Part shown: in pieces, positions 15,317 through 24,144 of the stretch
Layout: each line of letters begins with the position of its first letter
Position numbering within the stretch: position 1 is the stretch's first letter
Notes under the pieces: model-generated
Seen by the model: the letters and a program-made list of their open reading frames with translations, nothing else
The model's database searches: none
Told to the model about the DNA's origin: nothing
Position numbers and translations under genes: made by a program
Assembly: GCA_026397965.1 (NCBI GenBank)
Contig: JAPLTU010000067.1
Coordinates: forward strand, 1-58,644
Origin: Verrucomicrobiota bacterium
GTDB taxonomy: Bacteria > Verrucomicrobiota > Verrucomicrobiia > Opitutales > UBA953
Direction: 5' to 3'
Length of the DNA stretch: 58,644 nucleotides

Positions 15317-17610
15317 TGCGAATCATCATCAAAACCAAGCGCGTCGAACTCAGCGCCCAAGAGTTTGCGACCTTCCGCCCTGGACCCGGCGCCGGGGCCG
15401 GCGGCGCGCCCTGGCGGGCCGAAGCGGGCCGCCAATGGCATGAGACCCTGCGGCGCCACGCGGAAGCGGAAGGCCAAGGCTGGACCTTCGAACACGCGGT
15501 CTCCAGCGAGATCGGGGCCTTAGGCTGGACAATTGCCATCACCGGGCGGTCCGACCAATGGCTGGAGCGCGAAGGTGAAGTCAAAATCCGGGAAATCAAA
15601 ACCGTCAGTACGAGCCTGCCGCGCAAACCGGAATTCCTGATCAAACGTTACCCGCAACACTTTCTACAGTTGGCCGCCTATTGTCATGCCGCCCGCCTCT
15701 TGCCTGACACTAAAGCGGTCCAAGGCGAAGTCATCTTCATCGACCCCACGGACGGAACGCAGCAAGCCGTCGCGCTTTCGTCTTCCGCGGAAGGCGACTT
15801 ATTAAAACAAGCCGAGACGGTCGCCGCCCATGCGGAAAATCGCCGAGCCAGTCATGCCCGCTTACTTAATCTGCCAGACCGGCTGCCCTTTAAGGAACCC
15901 CGCCCCGAATGGCTACAATGTTGTGCCGACCTCGATCAAGCGGGTATCGAATCCGCTACGCGACTCTTGGTCGCGCCGACGGGCTTCGGAAAAACTTCAG
16001 CGGCCTTGCGTCATGGGCTGGCGTTGATGCGCGGCGGCCGAGCGGGCCGCCTGCTCTACCTCACGGGCAAAGGCACCGGCCAACTTCAAGTCCTGCATGA
16101 ATTACGCCGCTTGGCCAAACCAAGCGAGTTGCGCGCCCTCGTCCTTCGCCCCCGCGCCGAACATGAAGTCGAAGGCCAGACCGATGACCCGGAAGAAATC
16201 CGCCGCAATTGGGCGCGAGCCGCAATCGACCCGCAAGCACTGCTCGAAGACGGTGCGGACTTGCGCCGCATCCGTGAACTTGGTCGCATCGCCGGCGTCC
16301 CGCCTTGGGATATCACCAAAGCGATGCTCGGCCATGCCGACGTGGTCATCTGCGACTACAACTACGTGTTCTCCCCCCGCAACCGGGCGGCACTCGAAAC
16401 TGTTCCGGGCTGGGAAAATGCCGATACGGCTCTGATCGTCGATGAAGCCCATAACTTACCCGAACGGGCCGCAGAATGTCTCTCGATGCGCGACGAAGCC
16501 GCCGCGGCCGCTGATTTTTCCTTCACCCTGACCCGATTCAAAGCCCCCGCGGCCTGGTGTACCGCGGCTCAAGCCTGGGCCGACTTTCTCCAAAAGCTTC
16601 CGAAAGCAGATGCGCTCTCGCCCGATGATCGCATCGAAGCCATGGCCATCGCCGATCGACTTTCGACGCTCGCCGCCGAACACCCATTTAATACCGACGA
16701 TTTACCTGACAGCGGAAAGCAAGCCGTATGGAACGCTGCGGCTTGGTCCGAGCGTTTAGAAAAAGCTGACCTCGGATGGCTCCTGTGGTCGCCGCGCGAA
16801 GGGATGCTCAGTCTCGATTGCCTGTCGGCGGCCAAAGCAACGGGCGAACGCCTCCTGACCTACGGCCACGCCTTGCTCATGACGGCCACGCCTGGGCCGA
16901 AAGGCTCCTTGGCGGCGGACTGCGGCCTCGATCCTGATACGTTCATTCGGGTCGACGCCCTGGCCCCTTGGCGACAAGGCGCTTACACCGTCGCGATTGA
17001 TGGTCGGGTCGATACGCGACTTAAGACGCGCGAAAAACATCTGCCCCAGACCGCCGCCGCGCTCTTACGTCTCGCCGAAGAAGGGGCCGTCGCGGCGTTC
17101 TTCCCCTCTTATAAATATGCGGAAAATGTCGTGAGTGAAATTCGTAAACTCAACCCTAAGGCTGACCTGGCGCTCCAACCGCGCGGACTGGGCCCCGACG
17201 GCACGGCACGCTTCGTCGAAGATTCACTCAATCGCACCACAATCCTCTGCCTGATCCTCGGCGGCTCGCTGGGCGAAGGCGTCGATATGCTGGGCGGACG
17301 CATCCGCTCCGCCGTGATCATCGGTCCGGCCTTACCCGAAGTAAATGCGCTCCAGGAAGCTCGCCGAAAAATGTTCGTCAACGATGGGGCCGAAGACGCC
17401 TTCTCTCTGGCTTACGTCCGCCCCGGCATGCGCAAAGTCAATCAGGCGCTGGGACGCCTCGTGCGCGCCCCAGGGCAAAGCGCTCGCGTGCTTTTGCATT
17501 GTCGAAGATTTGCCGACGAAGCGTACCGCACCCTGCTCTCGACCGAATATGGCGACCCGGCGGTGCTGACCGATGACCGCGAGTTCACGCAATGGGCCAG
17601 CCGCAGCTGA
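15316..17610 (+). CDS. RecB-like PD-(D/E)xK nuclease fused to XPD/DinG-like helicase, without Fe-S cysteines
   Basis: The protein has 764 residues. Residues 1-190 form a RecB/Cas4-type nuclease with all motifs: His42, Asp80 (GRSDQW), Glu93-x-Lys95 (REIKTV) and the Gln118-x3-Tyr122 motif (QLAAY). Residues 210-760 are a superfamily 2 helicase of the XPD/DinG type: Walker A APTGFGKT (220-227), DEAH (376-379, VDEAHNLPERA), LLMTATPG, GSLGEGVDMLGG and QALGRLVRAPGQ. XPD and DinG hold a 4Fe-4S cluster with four cysteines between Walker A and DEAH; here only Cys346 lies there. The segment before it reads VPPWDITKAML, where XPD has CPYYLA-type sequence. Cas4-type cluster cysteines are also missing. Likely a DNA-repair or recombination nuclease-helicase. 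It is translationally coupled to the RecO-like gene. Confidence 0.8.
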   Translation: MRIIIKTKRVELSAQEFATFRPGPGAGAGGAPWRAEAGRQWHETLRRHAEAEGQGWTFEHAVSSEIGALGWTIAITGRSDQWLEREGEVKIREIKTVSTSLPRKPEFLIKRYPQHFLQLAAYCHAARLLPDTKAVQGEVIFIDPTDGTQQAVALSSSAEGDLLKQAETVAAHAENRRASHARLLNLPDRLPFKEPRPEWLQCCADLDQAGIESATRLLVAPTGFGKTSAALRHGLALMRGGRAGRLLYLTGKGTGQLQVLHELRRLAKPSELRALVLRPRAEHEVEGQTDDPEEIRRNWARAAIDPQALLEDGADLRRIRELGRIAGVPPWDITKAMLGHADVVICDYNYVFSPRNRAALETVPGWENADTALIVDEAHNLPERAAECLSMRDEAAAAADFSFTLTRFKAPAAWCTAAQAWADFLQKLPKADALSPDDRIEAMAIADRLSTLAAEHPFNTDDLPDSGKQAVWNAAAWSERLEKADLGWLLWSPREGMLSLDCLSAAKATGERLLTYGHALLMTATPGPKGSLAADCGLDPDTFIRVDALAPWRQGAYTVAIDGRVDTRLKTREKHLPQTAAALLRLAEEGAVAAFFPSYKYAENVVSEIRKLNPKADLALQPRGLGPDGTARFVEDSLNRTTILCLILGGSLGEGVDMLGGRIRSAVIIGPALPEVNALQEARRKMFVNDGAEDAFSLAYVRPGMRKVNQALGRLVRAPGQSARVLLHCRRFADEAYRTLLSTEYGDPAVLTDDREFTQWASRS

Positions 17611-17611
17611 C

Positions 17612-18262
17612 TTAAATCCGGCCGATGACGCGACTCGCCGGGAAGCGGATCTTCTTCATCGCGGCATACTTGTCATCCTTCGCCCGATAACCGACGGCGC
17701 AGGCCACGACGACTTCGAAGCCAGAACCATTGAGGCCGAGGATTTCGGTGTAAGCGGCAGCATCGATGCCTTCGAGTGCGCAAGTATCGACGCCGAGGAC
17801 GGCGGCCGAGGTCATTAATTGGCCAAGTGCGATGTAGAGCTGACGGGCGGCCCATTCACGCTGTCTGGCCGCATCCATGCCCTTGACGACGCCCCCGATC
17901 ATCATCTGCCGATAAGGTTCCAACACCGTGGCGTTAGCGTTACGCTCGGTCACCATCTGATGGAAAAAGTCTTCGACATCCTTCTCGGTCATTTCCGTCC
18001 GGCGGGCGAAAACGACGAGGTGGGAGGCATCCGTCACCTGAGGCTGATTCCAAGAAACCGGGCGGAGCTTCGCGCGGACCGCCGGATCGGCGACAATGAA
18101 GAACTTCCAAGGCTGCAGGCCGTAAGAAGAAGGCGCCAGGCGCAGGGATTCTTCAAGCGAGGCCCAGATGTCGGCAGGAAGCGACCTCGTATCAAAAGCC
18201 TTGGTGGCGTAGCGCCAATTAAGAGCGGAAATAAGTTGGTCAGGCGAAACGGGAGCGTGCAT
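17612..18262 (-). CDS. Nitroreductase-family NAD(P)H-dependent flavin oxidoreductase
   Basis: The protein has 216 residues from the ATG at 18262 (MHAPVSPDQLISALNWRYATKAFD); a second ATG 12 bases upstream is equally in frame. The NfsB/nitroreductase fold is shown by NWRYATKAFD near the N-terminus (FMN phosphate contact), SLRLAPSSYGLQPWKFFIV, an internal ARRQLYIALGQLMTSAAVLGVDTCALEGID, and VVACAVGYRAKDD near the C-terminus. Such enzymes reduce nitro compounds, quinones or enones with FMN; the natural substrate is not predictable. It converges on the helicase gene with one base between the stops. Confidence 0.88.
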   Translation of the reverse strand: MHAPVSPDQLISALNWRYATKAFDTRSLPADIWASLEESLRLAPSSYGLQPWKFFIVADPAVRAKLRPVSWNQPQVTDASHLVVFARRTEMTEKDVEDFFHQMVTERNANATVLEPYRQMMIGGVVKGMDAARQREWAARQLYIALGQLMTSAAVLGVDTCALEGIDAAAYTEILGLNGSGFEVVVACAVGYRAKDDKYAAMKKIRFPASRVIGRI

Positions 18263-18301
18263 GAGGACGCCCACAAAGAAGAAACTTCGGGGGATGTCAA
18301 A

Positions 18302-19000
18302 TCACGCAGAGCCAAGCCGCCCGCCCGAAAGCACCAGGCGACGCTGCGTGCGCCCCGCAAACTCCGCGCTATGCGTGACTAGAAGCAAGGCCGTCCCGCG
18401 GTCGGCAACCACCCCAAGCAAGAGTTTCATGATTTCATCCGCCGTCTTTTCATCAAGGTTACCCGTAGGTTCATCCGCCAAGATCACGGCGGGCCGATTG
18501 ACCAAAGCGCGGGCAATCGCCACGCGCTGGCACTCGCCTCCCGAAAGGCGCGAAGGCGGGTGCTCGAGTCTATCGCCGAGCCCGACGGATATTAATAATT
18601 CCTTGGCGGCGGCGGTCGCGACCTGGACGGACGCTCCGGCGATTCTGGCCGCCAGCGCCACATTCTCCAAAGCCGTGAGCTCCGGCATCAGTTGATAATT
18701 TTGAAAGACGAAACCGATGCCGCGTCCGATGGCCATATGGGGCGAAACCTTCTTACCCGAATCCGGTGTCCGCACCAAAACTTCGCCGACATCGGCGAGA
18801 TCCAAGCCGCCTAAAAGCTGTAGTAACGTCGTCTTGCCCGAGCCGGATGAGCCTCGAATCGAAACCGATTCGCCGGCCCGAATTTCTAGGTCGACGCCCG
18901 CGATGATTTGCAACCGGCCCGACGGCGCCGCGAAGGCCTTTTGCAAGCCGGTAGCCCGCAAGACGCATTCGCCAGTCGAAATGGGATTGGAATCAGGCAT
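18302..19000 (-). CDS. lolD: Lipoprotein-releasing ABC transporter, ATPase subunit
   Basis: The protein has 232 residues. Walker A is GSSGSGKTTLLQ, followed by a Q-loop (VFQNYQLMPELTALENV, the MacB/LolD-type variant), the ABC signature LSGGECQRVAIARAL, Walker B VILADEPTGNLDE and the H-loop LLVTHSAE. LolD powers release of lipoproteins from the inner membrane for transfer to the outer membrane. It overlaps the 3' end of the lolC-type gene by 8 bases, and lysS lies just upstream of that, making a lysS-lolC-lolD operon. Some MacB-type ATPases look alike, but the LolC-type partner supports LolD. Confidence 0.9.
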   Translation of the reverse strand: MPDSNPISTGECVLRATGLQKAFAAPSGRLQIIAGVDLEIRAGESVSIRGSSGSGKTTLLQLLGGLDLADVGEVLVRTPDSGKKVSPHMAIGRGIGFVFQNYQLMPELTALENVALAARIAGASVQVATAAAKELLISVGLGDRLEHPPSRLSGGECQRVAIARALVNRPAVILADEPTGNLDEKTADEIMKLLLGVVADRGTALLLVTHSAEFAGRTQRRLVLSGGRLGSA

Positions 19001-20213
19001 CGCGCATCGCCTCCGAAGGTTTACGACCAGCGGCCCACAAGGCCGGGACTAGCCCAGCCAAAGCGGTGGTCAGAAGCGTGAAGCCCGCCGCCACGACAAA
19101 ATCCGATGCGTCGTAATGCAGCGGGACTTTGGAAAACTGGTAGACGCTGGCCACCATATCGCCGTCGCCAAAAAGGCTGTTGATGGTCCCCAAGATACTT
19201 TCACGGAAAAAGAGGATGGCCCAGGTCAGCAAGAAACCTAAGGCCGTACCGAGGGCTCCAATGAGAAAACCCTGCAGTCCGAAAAGCATGACAATCTTCC
19301 AGCGCTTCGAACCCAGTGAAACTAAGACGCCGACTTCTCGGGACCGTCGGATGACCGCCGAAAACAGCGTGCTCCCAATCGAGAATGAGGCGACCAGGGT
19401 GATGATGAACATCAGGAAAAAGAGCATCGTTTTCTCGAAGCGGATAGCCTCGAGGAAGTTTTTCTTAATATCCTGCCACGGGATGAAACGTAATTCGGGA
19501 TGACCGACGCCTAAGCGGCCAGCGATGGCCGGAGCCTGCGCGGGATCTTTAAGGCGCAGGGTGATACCATGCGAACGTGACCCCAAGTTCCAAAGCTCGC
19601 GAAACCGTCGGACAGGGATGAGCGCCGCCCGGTCATCGACTTCGGTAAAGCCGGTACGGACGATGGCACAGACTTCGAATTCGGCCGGCAACGGGGCCTT
19701 GCCCTTCTCCGCGCGTTCCGCCATCGACGGCGACCAAAGCTCGACCTTATCGCCAATTTGGACGCGTAAGGCTCGGGCCAGCCCGATGCCGAGGATGACG
19801 CGGCCATCGTCTAATTCGTCGAAGGATCCGGCGTAAACGTAGTTGCGCGCGGGTTGATTCTGATCGGCGACCTCGATGCCGCGCACGCCAGCGATACCCG
19901 AAAAATCTCCCCTACGTGCCAAGGCTGGACCTTCGGCGAAAGAAGTGGCGCTCAGGACGGCGGCATCGGCTTTCAACTGAGCGACCAGCCGCTCTGGCTG
20001 CTCGATCGGCTTCTGGCCAAGCACCACGCAATCGCCAAAAGATTCCCGAATGCGCAAACGGTGTTCTTCCCCAAAGCCATTCATCACCGTCTGCACCACG
20101 AGCAAAGAAGCCACCCCGAGGCCTACCCCTAAGATCGAGACCGAAGCAAAGGCCGGAAAGCGCTTACCGGGCGGGAAAAGCTGACGGAACGCGAGATGAA
20201 GGAACCAGGGCAA
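18993..20213 (-). CDS. lolC: Lipoprotein-releasing system transmembrane protein (LolC/LolE type)
   Basis: The protein has 406 residues with the MacB/FtsX layout: an N-terminal transmembrane helix (FASVSILGVGLGVASLLVVQTVMNGFG, the LolC/E hallmark), a large periplasmic domain (about 50-260), then three transmembrane helices ending in LLTTALAGLVPALWAAGRKPSEAMRDA. The phrase ILGVGLGVASLLVVQTVMNGF is diagnostic for LolC/LolE over other FtsX-like proteins. Only one transmembrane gene is present, so the transporter is probably a LolCD homodimer (the LolF arrangement) unless a second gene lies elsewhere. Nine bases or fewer separate it from lysS. Confidence 0.9.
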   Translation of the reverse strand: MPWFLHLAFRQLFPPGKRFPAFASVSILGVGLGVASLLVVQTVMNGFGEEHRLRIRESFGDCVVLGQKPIEQPERLVAQLKADAAVLSATSFAEGPALARRGDFSGIAGVRGIEVADQNQPARNYVYAGSFDELDDGRVILGIGLARALRVQIGDKVELWSPSMAERAEKGKAPLPAEFEVCAIVRTGFTEVDDRAALIPVRRFRELWNLGSRSHGITLRLKDPAQAPAIAGRLGVGHPELRFIPWQDIKKNFLEAIRFEKTMLFFLMFIITLVASFSIGSTLFSAVIRRSREVGVLVSLGSKRWKIVMLFGLQGFLIGALGTALGFLLTWAILFFRESILGTINSLFGDGDMVASVYQFSKVPLHYDASDFVVAAGFTLLTTALAGLVPALWAAGRKPSEAMRDA

Positions 20214-20221
20214 GGGTTTGC

Positions 20222-21706
20222 TTAGGATTGTTTCTCCGGCCCGAGGGTCGGGAAGAGAATGACGTCACGGATATTAGCCGCACCCGTCAACAGGATGACC
20301 AAGCGGTCGATACCAATACCGAGGCCACCCGCCGGAGGCATGCCATGCTCGAGGGCCAGCAGGAAGTCTTCGTCGATCTTCTGCATCTCGGCACCGGCCT
20401 GCTTCTGCAACATCTCCCGCTGCACGCCAGGGTCGTTTTGTTCCGAATAAGCGGGAGCGATCTCCTGGCCGTTGATGCATAATTCAAAGACGTCGATCGT
20501 CGAGTCGTCGGCAAGCGTCACCTTGGCCAAAGGACAGAGCTCCTTCGGAATATGCGTCACGAACGTCGGCTGAATCAACGTCGGCTCGATGAGCTTACCG
20601 AAAATTTCGTTGGTGATTTCGTAATCTTCCCAGTCCGCCCGCGGCTCGTGCAGGTCCATCTTCTTACAGGCGGCGATTTTTTCTTCCTTCGTCCGGGAGA
20701 ACCACTGGGCGTCACCCGTCCGCTCCAAGATTAAATCTTTGTATTTCGCTTCGCGCCATTCGCCGCCGAGTTCGATGGCGACGCCATCGGGGCGGGTGAC
20801 GACGGTCGTGCCGAGAACGTCGGTGCAAACTTTCTGGATCATCGAGCGCACCAACTCCATCATGCCGCGATAATCGGAATAAGCCTGGTAGGCTTCCAAC
20901 ATCGTGAATTCGGGGCTATGCTTCACCGAGACGCCTTCATTGCGGAAGACGCGCCCGATTTCGAAGACCCGATCCATGCCGCCGACCAAACAGCGCTTCA
21001 AGTGCAGTTCCAGGGCGATGCGCAGGTAGAAATCGCAATCGAGGGCGTTTGAATGGGTCTCAAACGGACGGGCCGCCGCACCGCCGGCGATGGCATGCAA
21101 CGCCGGGGTTTCGACTTCCGTGAATTGTCGGCTCCATAGGAACTTACGGATCGATTCGACGACGCGGCTGCGCGTGAACAAGCGGCGACGCGACTCTTCG
21201 TTCACCACGAGATCCAAGTAGCGCTGACGATAGATTTTTTCGGCATCCGTGAGGCCGGCCCACTTCTCGGGCAACGGACGCAGAGCCTTGGAGACCATGC
21301 GATATTCGGCGGTCCGGACGGTAACCTCGCCGGTCTTGGTCCGGAAAAGCTTTCCGCGCACCCCGACGAAATCGCCGAGGTCGACCATTTTTTTGAAATG
21401 CGTGTCGTAAGCATCGCCCAAGGCGTCGCGCGTGAAATAGGTCTGGATGACGCCACCCCGGTCCAAGAGCTTCACGAAACTTGCCTTACCCATCACCCGC
21501 AGGGCGATGACGCGACCGGCGACGGAGACCTCGGGGCCTTCTTCGATGCCCTCGGGCAAGAGCCCTGGGCAATCGGTCGAGACGTGGGATTGATTCCACT
21601 CGGCACGGTAAGGGTCTTCCCCAGCGGCACGCAGTTGGGCGAGTTTCTCCTTACGAACCGCAAAGAGGTCGTGAGAAATGGCGTTGAGGTCGGGCTTTTC
21701 GCTCAT
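20222..21706 (-). CDS. lysS: Lysyl-tRNA synthetase, class II
   Basis: The protein has 494 residues, typical for class II LysRS. The N-terminal OB-fold anticodon-binding domain ([21 protein letters not shown], about 50-150) is followed by the class II catalytic core: motif 1 ([29 protein letters not shown]), motif 2 ([32 protein letters not shown]) and motif 3 ([15 protein letters not shown]). This is one of the few genes here with a good Shine-Dalgarno sequence (GGGGAG, 6 bases before ATG). It is the first gene of a likely operon with lolC and lolD. No T-box leader is visible. Confidence 0.96.
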   Translation of the reverse strand: MSEKPDLNAISHDLFAVRKEKLAQLRAAGEDPYRAEWNQSHVSTDCPGLLPEGIEEGPEVSVAGRVIALRVMGKASFVKLLDRGGVIQTYFTRDALGDAYDTHFKKMVDLGDFVGVRGKLFRTKTGEVTVRTAEYRMVSKALRPLPEKWAGLTDAEKIYRQRYLDLVVNEESRRRLFTRSRVVESIRKFLWSRQFTEVETPALHAIAGGAAARPFETHSNALDCDFYLRIALELHLKRCLVGGMDRVFEIGRVFRNEGVSVKHSPEFTMLEAYQAYSDYRGMMELVRSMIQKVCTDVLGTTVVTRPDGVAIELGGEWREAKYKDLILERTGDAQWFSRTKEEKIAACKKMDLHEPRADWEDYEITNEIFGKLIEPTLIQPTFVTHIPKELCPLAKVTLADDSTIDVFELCINGQEIAPAYSEQNDPGVQREMLQKQAGAEMQKIDEDFLLALEHGMPPAGGLGIGIDRLVILLTGAANIRDVILFPTLGPEKQS

Positions 21707-21819
21707 GGATGGCTCCCCAAAGGGGTGTCTTCGAGGAGGCAGGGAGGCAAGGGCGAAAGGTTAGCCAACCCTTGGCTTTCCGTGTTGCGATAGGTCCTTT
21801 ACGGAGAATAACCGAACCC

Positions 21820-22665
21820 ATGAAGGCGTACCTCGATTTGCTTCGCCATGTTCGGCAGCAGGGTGAAATCCGGCGCGACCGGACGGGCACTGGGACAATC
21901 GGTATTTTTGGCGCCCAACTTCGCTTCGACCTCGCGGAAGGCTTTCCCCTCCTGACGACCAAGAAAGTGCACATGAAGTCGATCACGCATGAGTTGCTGT
22001 GGTTTCTCTCCGGCAGTACGCAAAATGCCTGGCTGACGGAACGCGGTGTTTCGATTTGGAACGAATGGGCCACCGCCGAGCAGTGTGCGAAGTTCGGTCG
22101 GCCAGAAGGCGATCTCGGTCCGGTGTACGGTCACCAATGGCGCCGCTTCGGCGCGACGAAACTGGCCGACGGCACCTATGCCGAAAATGGCGTCGACCAG
22201 ATTAAACGCCTCCTCGAAGAAATCCGCCGCAATCCATCCAGCCGAAGACTGATTGTCACGGGGTGGAATCCGCAAGAAGCCGATCAGGTCGCCCTGCCGC
22301 CCTGCCATACGCTTTTCCAATTTTACGTTTCGACGGATGGCCGGCTCAGCTGCCAGCTCTACCAACGCAGTGCCGATCTTTTCTTAGGCGTGCCCTTCAA
22401 CATTGCGAGCTACTCCCTGCTCACGGCCATGATCGCACAGGTAGCGGGCCTTAAATTAGGGTATTTTGTGCATACCTTCGGCGACGCGCACATCTACTCC
22501 AACCATCTTGAACAGGTCGAATTACAACTTTCCCGCGAGACCCGGACGCTCCCGCGGTTGGTGCTGAATCCAGACGTCAAAGACCTCTTCGCTTTCAAGT
22601 TCGAAGATATTTCCATCGAAGGCTACGATCCTCACCCAGGCATCAAGGCGCCGGTCGCCATCTGA
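21820..22665 (+). CDS. thyA: Thymidylate synthase
   Basis: Makes dTMP from dUMP with methylene-tetrahydrofolate. I chose the ATG at 21820 ([11 protein letters not shown]), which gives 281 residues; the frame stays open upstream across the lysS start but without family sequence. Motifs: [19 protein letters not shown] (phosphate-binding arginine region), [29 protein letters not shown] with the nucleophilic cysteine, [17 protein letters not shown] and HIYSNH. The dihydrofolate reductase gene starts 4 bases after its stop, a common thyA-folA pairing that regenerates the folate cofactor. Confidence 0.96.
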   Translation: MKAYLDLLRHVRQQGEIRRDRTGTGTIGIFGAQLRFDLAEGFPLLTTKKVHMKSITHELLWFLSGSTQNAWLTERGVSIWNEWATAEQCAKFGRPEGDLGPVYGHQWRRFGATKLADGTYAENGVDQIKRLLEEIRRNPSSRRLIVTGWNPQEADQVALPPCHTLFQFYVSTDGRLSCQLYQRSADLFLGVPFNIASYSLLTAMIAQVAGLKLGYFVHTFGDAHIYSNHLEQVELQLSRETRTLPRLVLNPDVKDLFAFKFEDISIEGYDPHPGIKAPVAI

Positions 22666-22669
22666 ACCC

Positions 22670-23155
22670 GTGGATCTCGGTCGCCCTCTCTTCGCCATCG
22701 CGGCGGTCGCCCGCAATCGCGGGATTGGTATTAATAATAAACTACCGTGGCGCATCCCCGAGGACTTCGCGTTCTTCAAGACGACCACCATGGGCCAGGT
22801 ACTCCTCATGGGTCGTAAGACTTATGAGTCCATCGGCCGACCTCTCCCCGGTCGCACGACGGTGGTCTTAAGCCGGAGCGGATTTTCTGCACCCGGCGTC
22901 ATCACTGCCCACAACTGGTTGGAAGCGGCCGCCGTGGAGCCCGCTAAAAAACTTTTTCTCGCCGGCGGGGCCGCCCTCTACGCCGAAGCACTCCCCTGGT
23001 GCTCGGAGCTCATCCTGACCCACGTCGACCTCGAACCGGAAGCCGACGCCTTTTTCCCCGAATGGTCGGGTCTTTTTGATACGGGCGAGGTCATTCAGCA
23101 GCTTCCCACCTGTACCATGCGGCGTCACCTCCCCTTGATACGGCAAAGAGCTTAG
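22670..23155 (+). CDS. folA: Dihydrofolate reductase
   Basis: The protein has 161 residues from a GTG start, 4 bases after thyA. It reduces the dihydrofolate made by thymidylate synthase. Family motifs: FAIAAVARNRGIGINNKLPWRIPEDFAFFK (the Met20-loop region with Trp and the catalytic acid, here Glu in PEDF), MGRKTYESIGRPLPGRTTVVLSR (NADPH-binding) and FLAGGAALYAEALPWCSELILTHVD. The C-terminal strand is slightly shortened. With thyA it forms a two-gene unit. Confidence 0.93.
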   Translation: MDLGRPLFAIAAVARNRGIGINNKLPWRIPEDFAFFKTTTMGQVLLMGRKTYESIGRPLPGRTTVVLSRSGFSAPGVITAHNWLEAAAVEPAKKLFLAGGAALYAEALPWCSELILTHVDLEPEADAFFPEWSGLFDTGEVIQQLPTCTMRRHLPLIRQRA

Positions 23156-23285
23156 GACCCCGGCCACCGAGGCGGTGTAGCATTTTGGCTACCCCCTAAG
23201 CAGGAAGGCTACCAACTCGAAATAATGGGGTCTTTGGTTCGTTTTCTCCTTTCCAAGAAGTCCCCCCATCCTACCTTTCCCCCAT

Positions 23286-23819
23286 ATGCCGGACGGCCTG
23301 TTTATGTTCTTCGCAGCACTGACTCTCGGTGCCGCCCTCCTCCTTGTCCTCAGCCGCAATGCGGTCACTTCCGCCATGGGGATGATCCTCGCCCTGGTCG
23401 GGGTCGCCGCCGAGTTCTTCCTGCTCGATGCCTACTTCCTCGGCGTCCTTCAGGTCCTGGTCTACGCCGGCGCCGTCATGGTGCTCTTCTTATTCATTAT
23501 CATGCTATTGAATACGGATGATCCTGAAGACAGCTATCCTTGGAAAACCGCGGCAATCGGTCTGGCGGCTTTCTTCCTTCTGGGCGCCGGCGTGCTGTGG
23601 CTTTTTCACTGGTCCGGAGCCGTCCCCCAAAACCTTGCTGGTCCGACCCCGCCCGAACTGTCAATCAATCCGGCCGAGTTTACGACTTCCGCCAAATCTT
23701 TCGGCCGCCTCCTTTATACCAAATACCTTCTACCGCTGGAAATCGCCGGCTTCCTCCTGCTCGTCGCCCTGGTCGGCGTCGTCTCGCTGAGTAAAGACGC
23801 CAAAGAAGATAACGCTTAA
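23286..23819 (+). CDS. nuoJ: NADH-quinone oxidoreductase subunit J
   Basis: The protein has 177 residues with five predicted transmembrane helices and a hydrophilic stretch near residues 95-135. NuoJ is part of the membrane arm of complex I. Typical sequence: LSRNAVTSAMGMILALVGVAAEFFLLDAYFLGVLQVLVYAGAVMVLFLFIIMLL, the conserved third-helix region with the GAVMVLFLF signature. First gene of a five-gene run J-K-L-M-N with gaps of 8, 8 and 3 bases and a 4-base overlap. No ribosome-binding site; the leader is pyrimidine-rich (CTACCTTTCCCCCAT). Confidence 0.92.
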   Translation: MPDGLFMFFAALTLGAALLLVLSRNAVTSAMGMILALVGVAAEFFLLDAYFLGVLQVLVYAGAVMVLFLFIIMLLNTDDPEDSYPWKTAAIGLAAFFLLGAGVLWLFHWSGAVPQNLAGPTPPELSINPAEFTTSAKSFGRLLYTKYLLPLEIAGFLLLVALVGVVSLSKDAKEDNA

Positions 23820-23827
23820 TTTCCGCC

Positions 23828-24136
23828 ATGGAAAACACCTCTCTCGCCCATCACCTTATCTTAGCGGGGCTGCTCTTTGTGCTCGGCCTCACCGGCGTTC
23901 TCGTTCGTCGCAATCTCTTGGTGGTTTATATGTGCCTCGAGCTGATGCTCGCCGCCGCCACCCTCGCCCTGGTGGCCTTCTCGCGCTTTAACCGCACGAT
24001 GGACGGCGCCGTCTTGGTCTTCTTCGTCATCACCGTCGCCGCGGCGGAAGTCGCGGTCGGTCTCGCGTTGATCGTCGCCCTCTTTCGTCGTCGTGGCACC
24101 GTCCAAACCGACGCCCTTAACACCCTGCGCGACTAA
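23828..24136 (+). CDS. nuoK: NADH-quinone oxidoreductase subunit K
   Basis: The protein has 102 residues and three transmembrane helices. Family signature: GVLVRRNLLVVYMCLELMLAAATLALVAFSR, with the glutamate of helix 2 (CLELML) that is essential for proton pumping, and a second glutamate in helix 3 (AAAEVAVGLALIVALFRRR). It lies 8 bases after nuoJ and 8 before nuoL. Confidence 0.95.
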   Translation: MENTSLAHHLILAGLLFVLGLTGVLVRRNLLVVYMCLELMLAAATLALVAFSRFNRTMDGAVLVFFVITVAAAEVAVGLALIVALFRRRGTVQTDALNTLRD

Positions 24137-24144
24137 GTCTCCCG

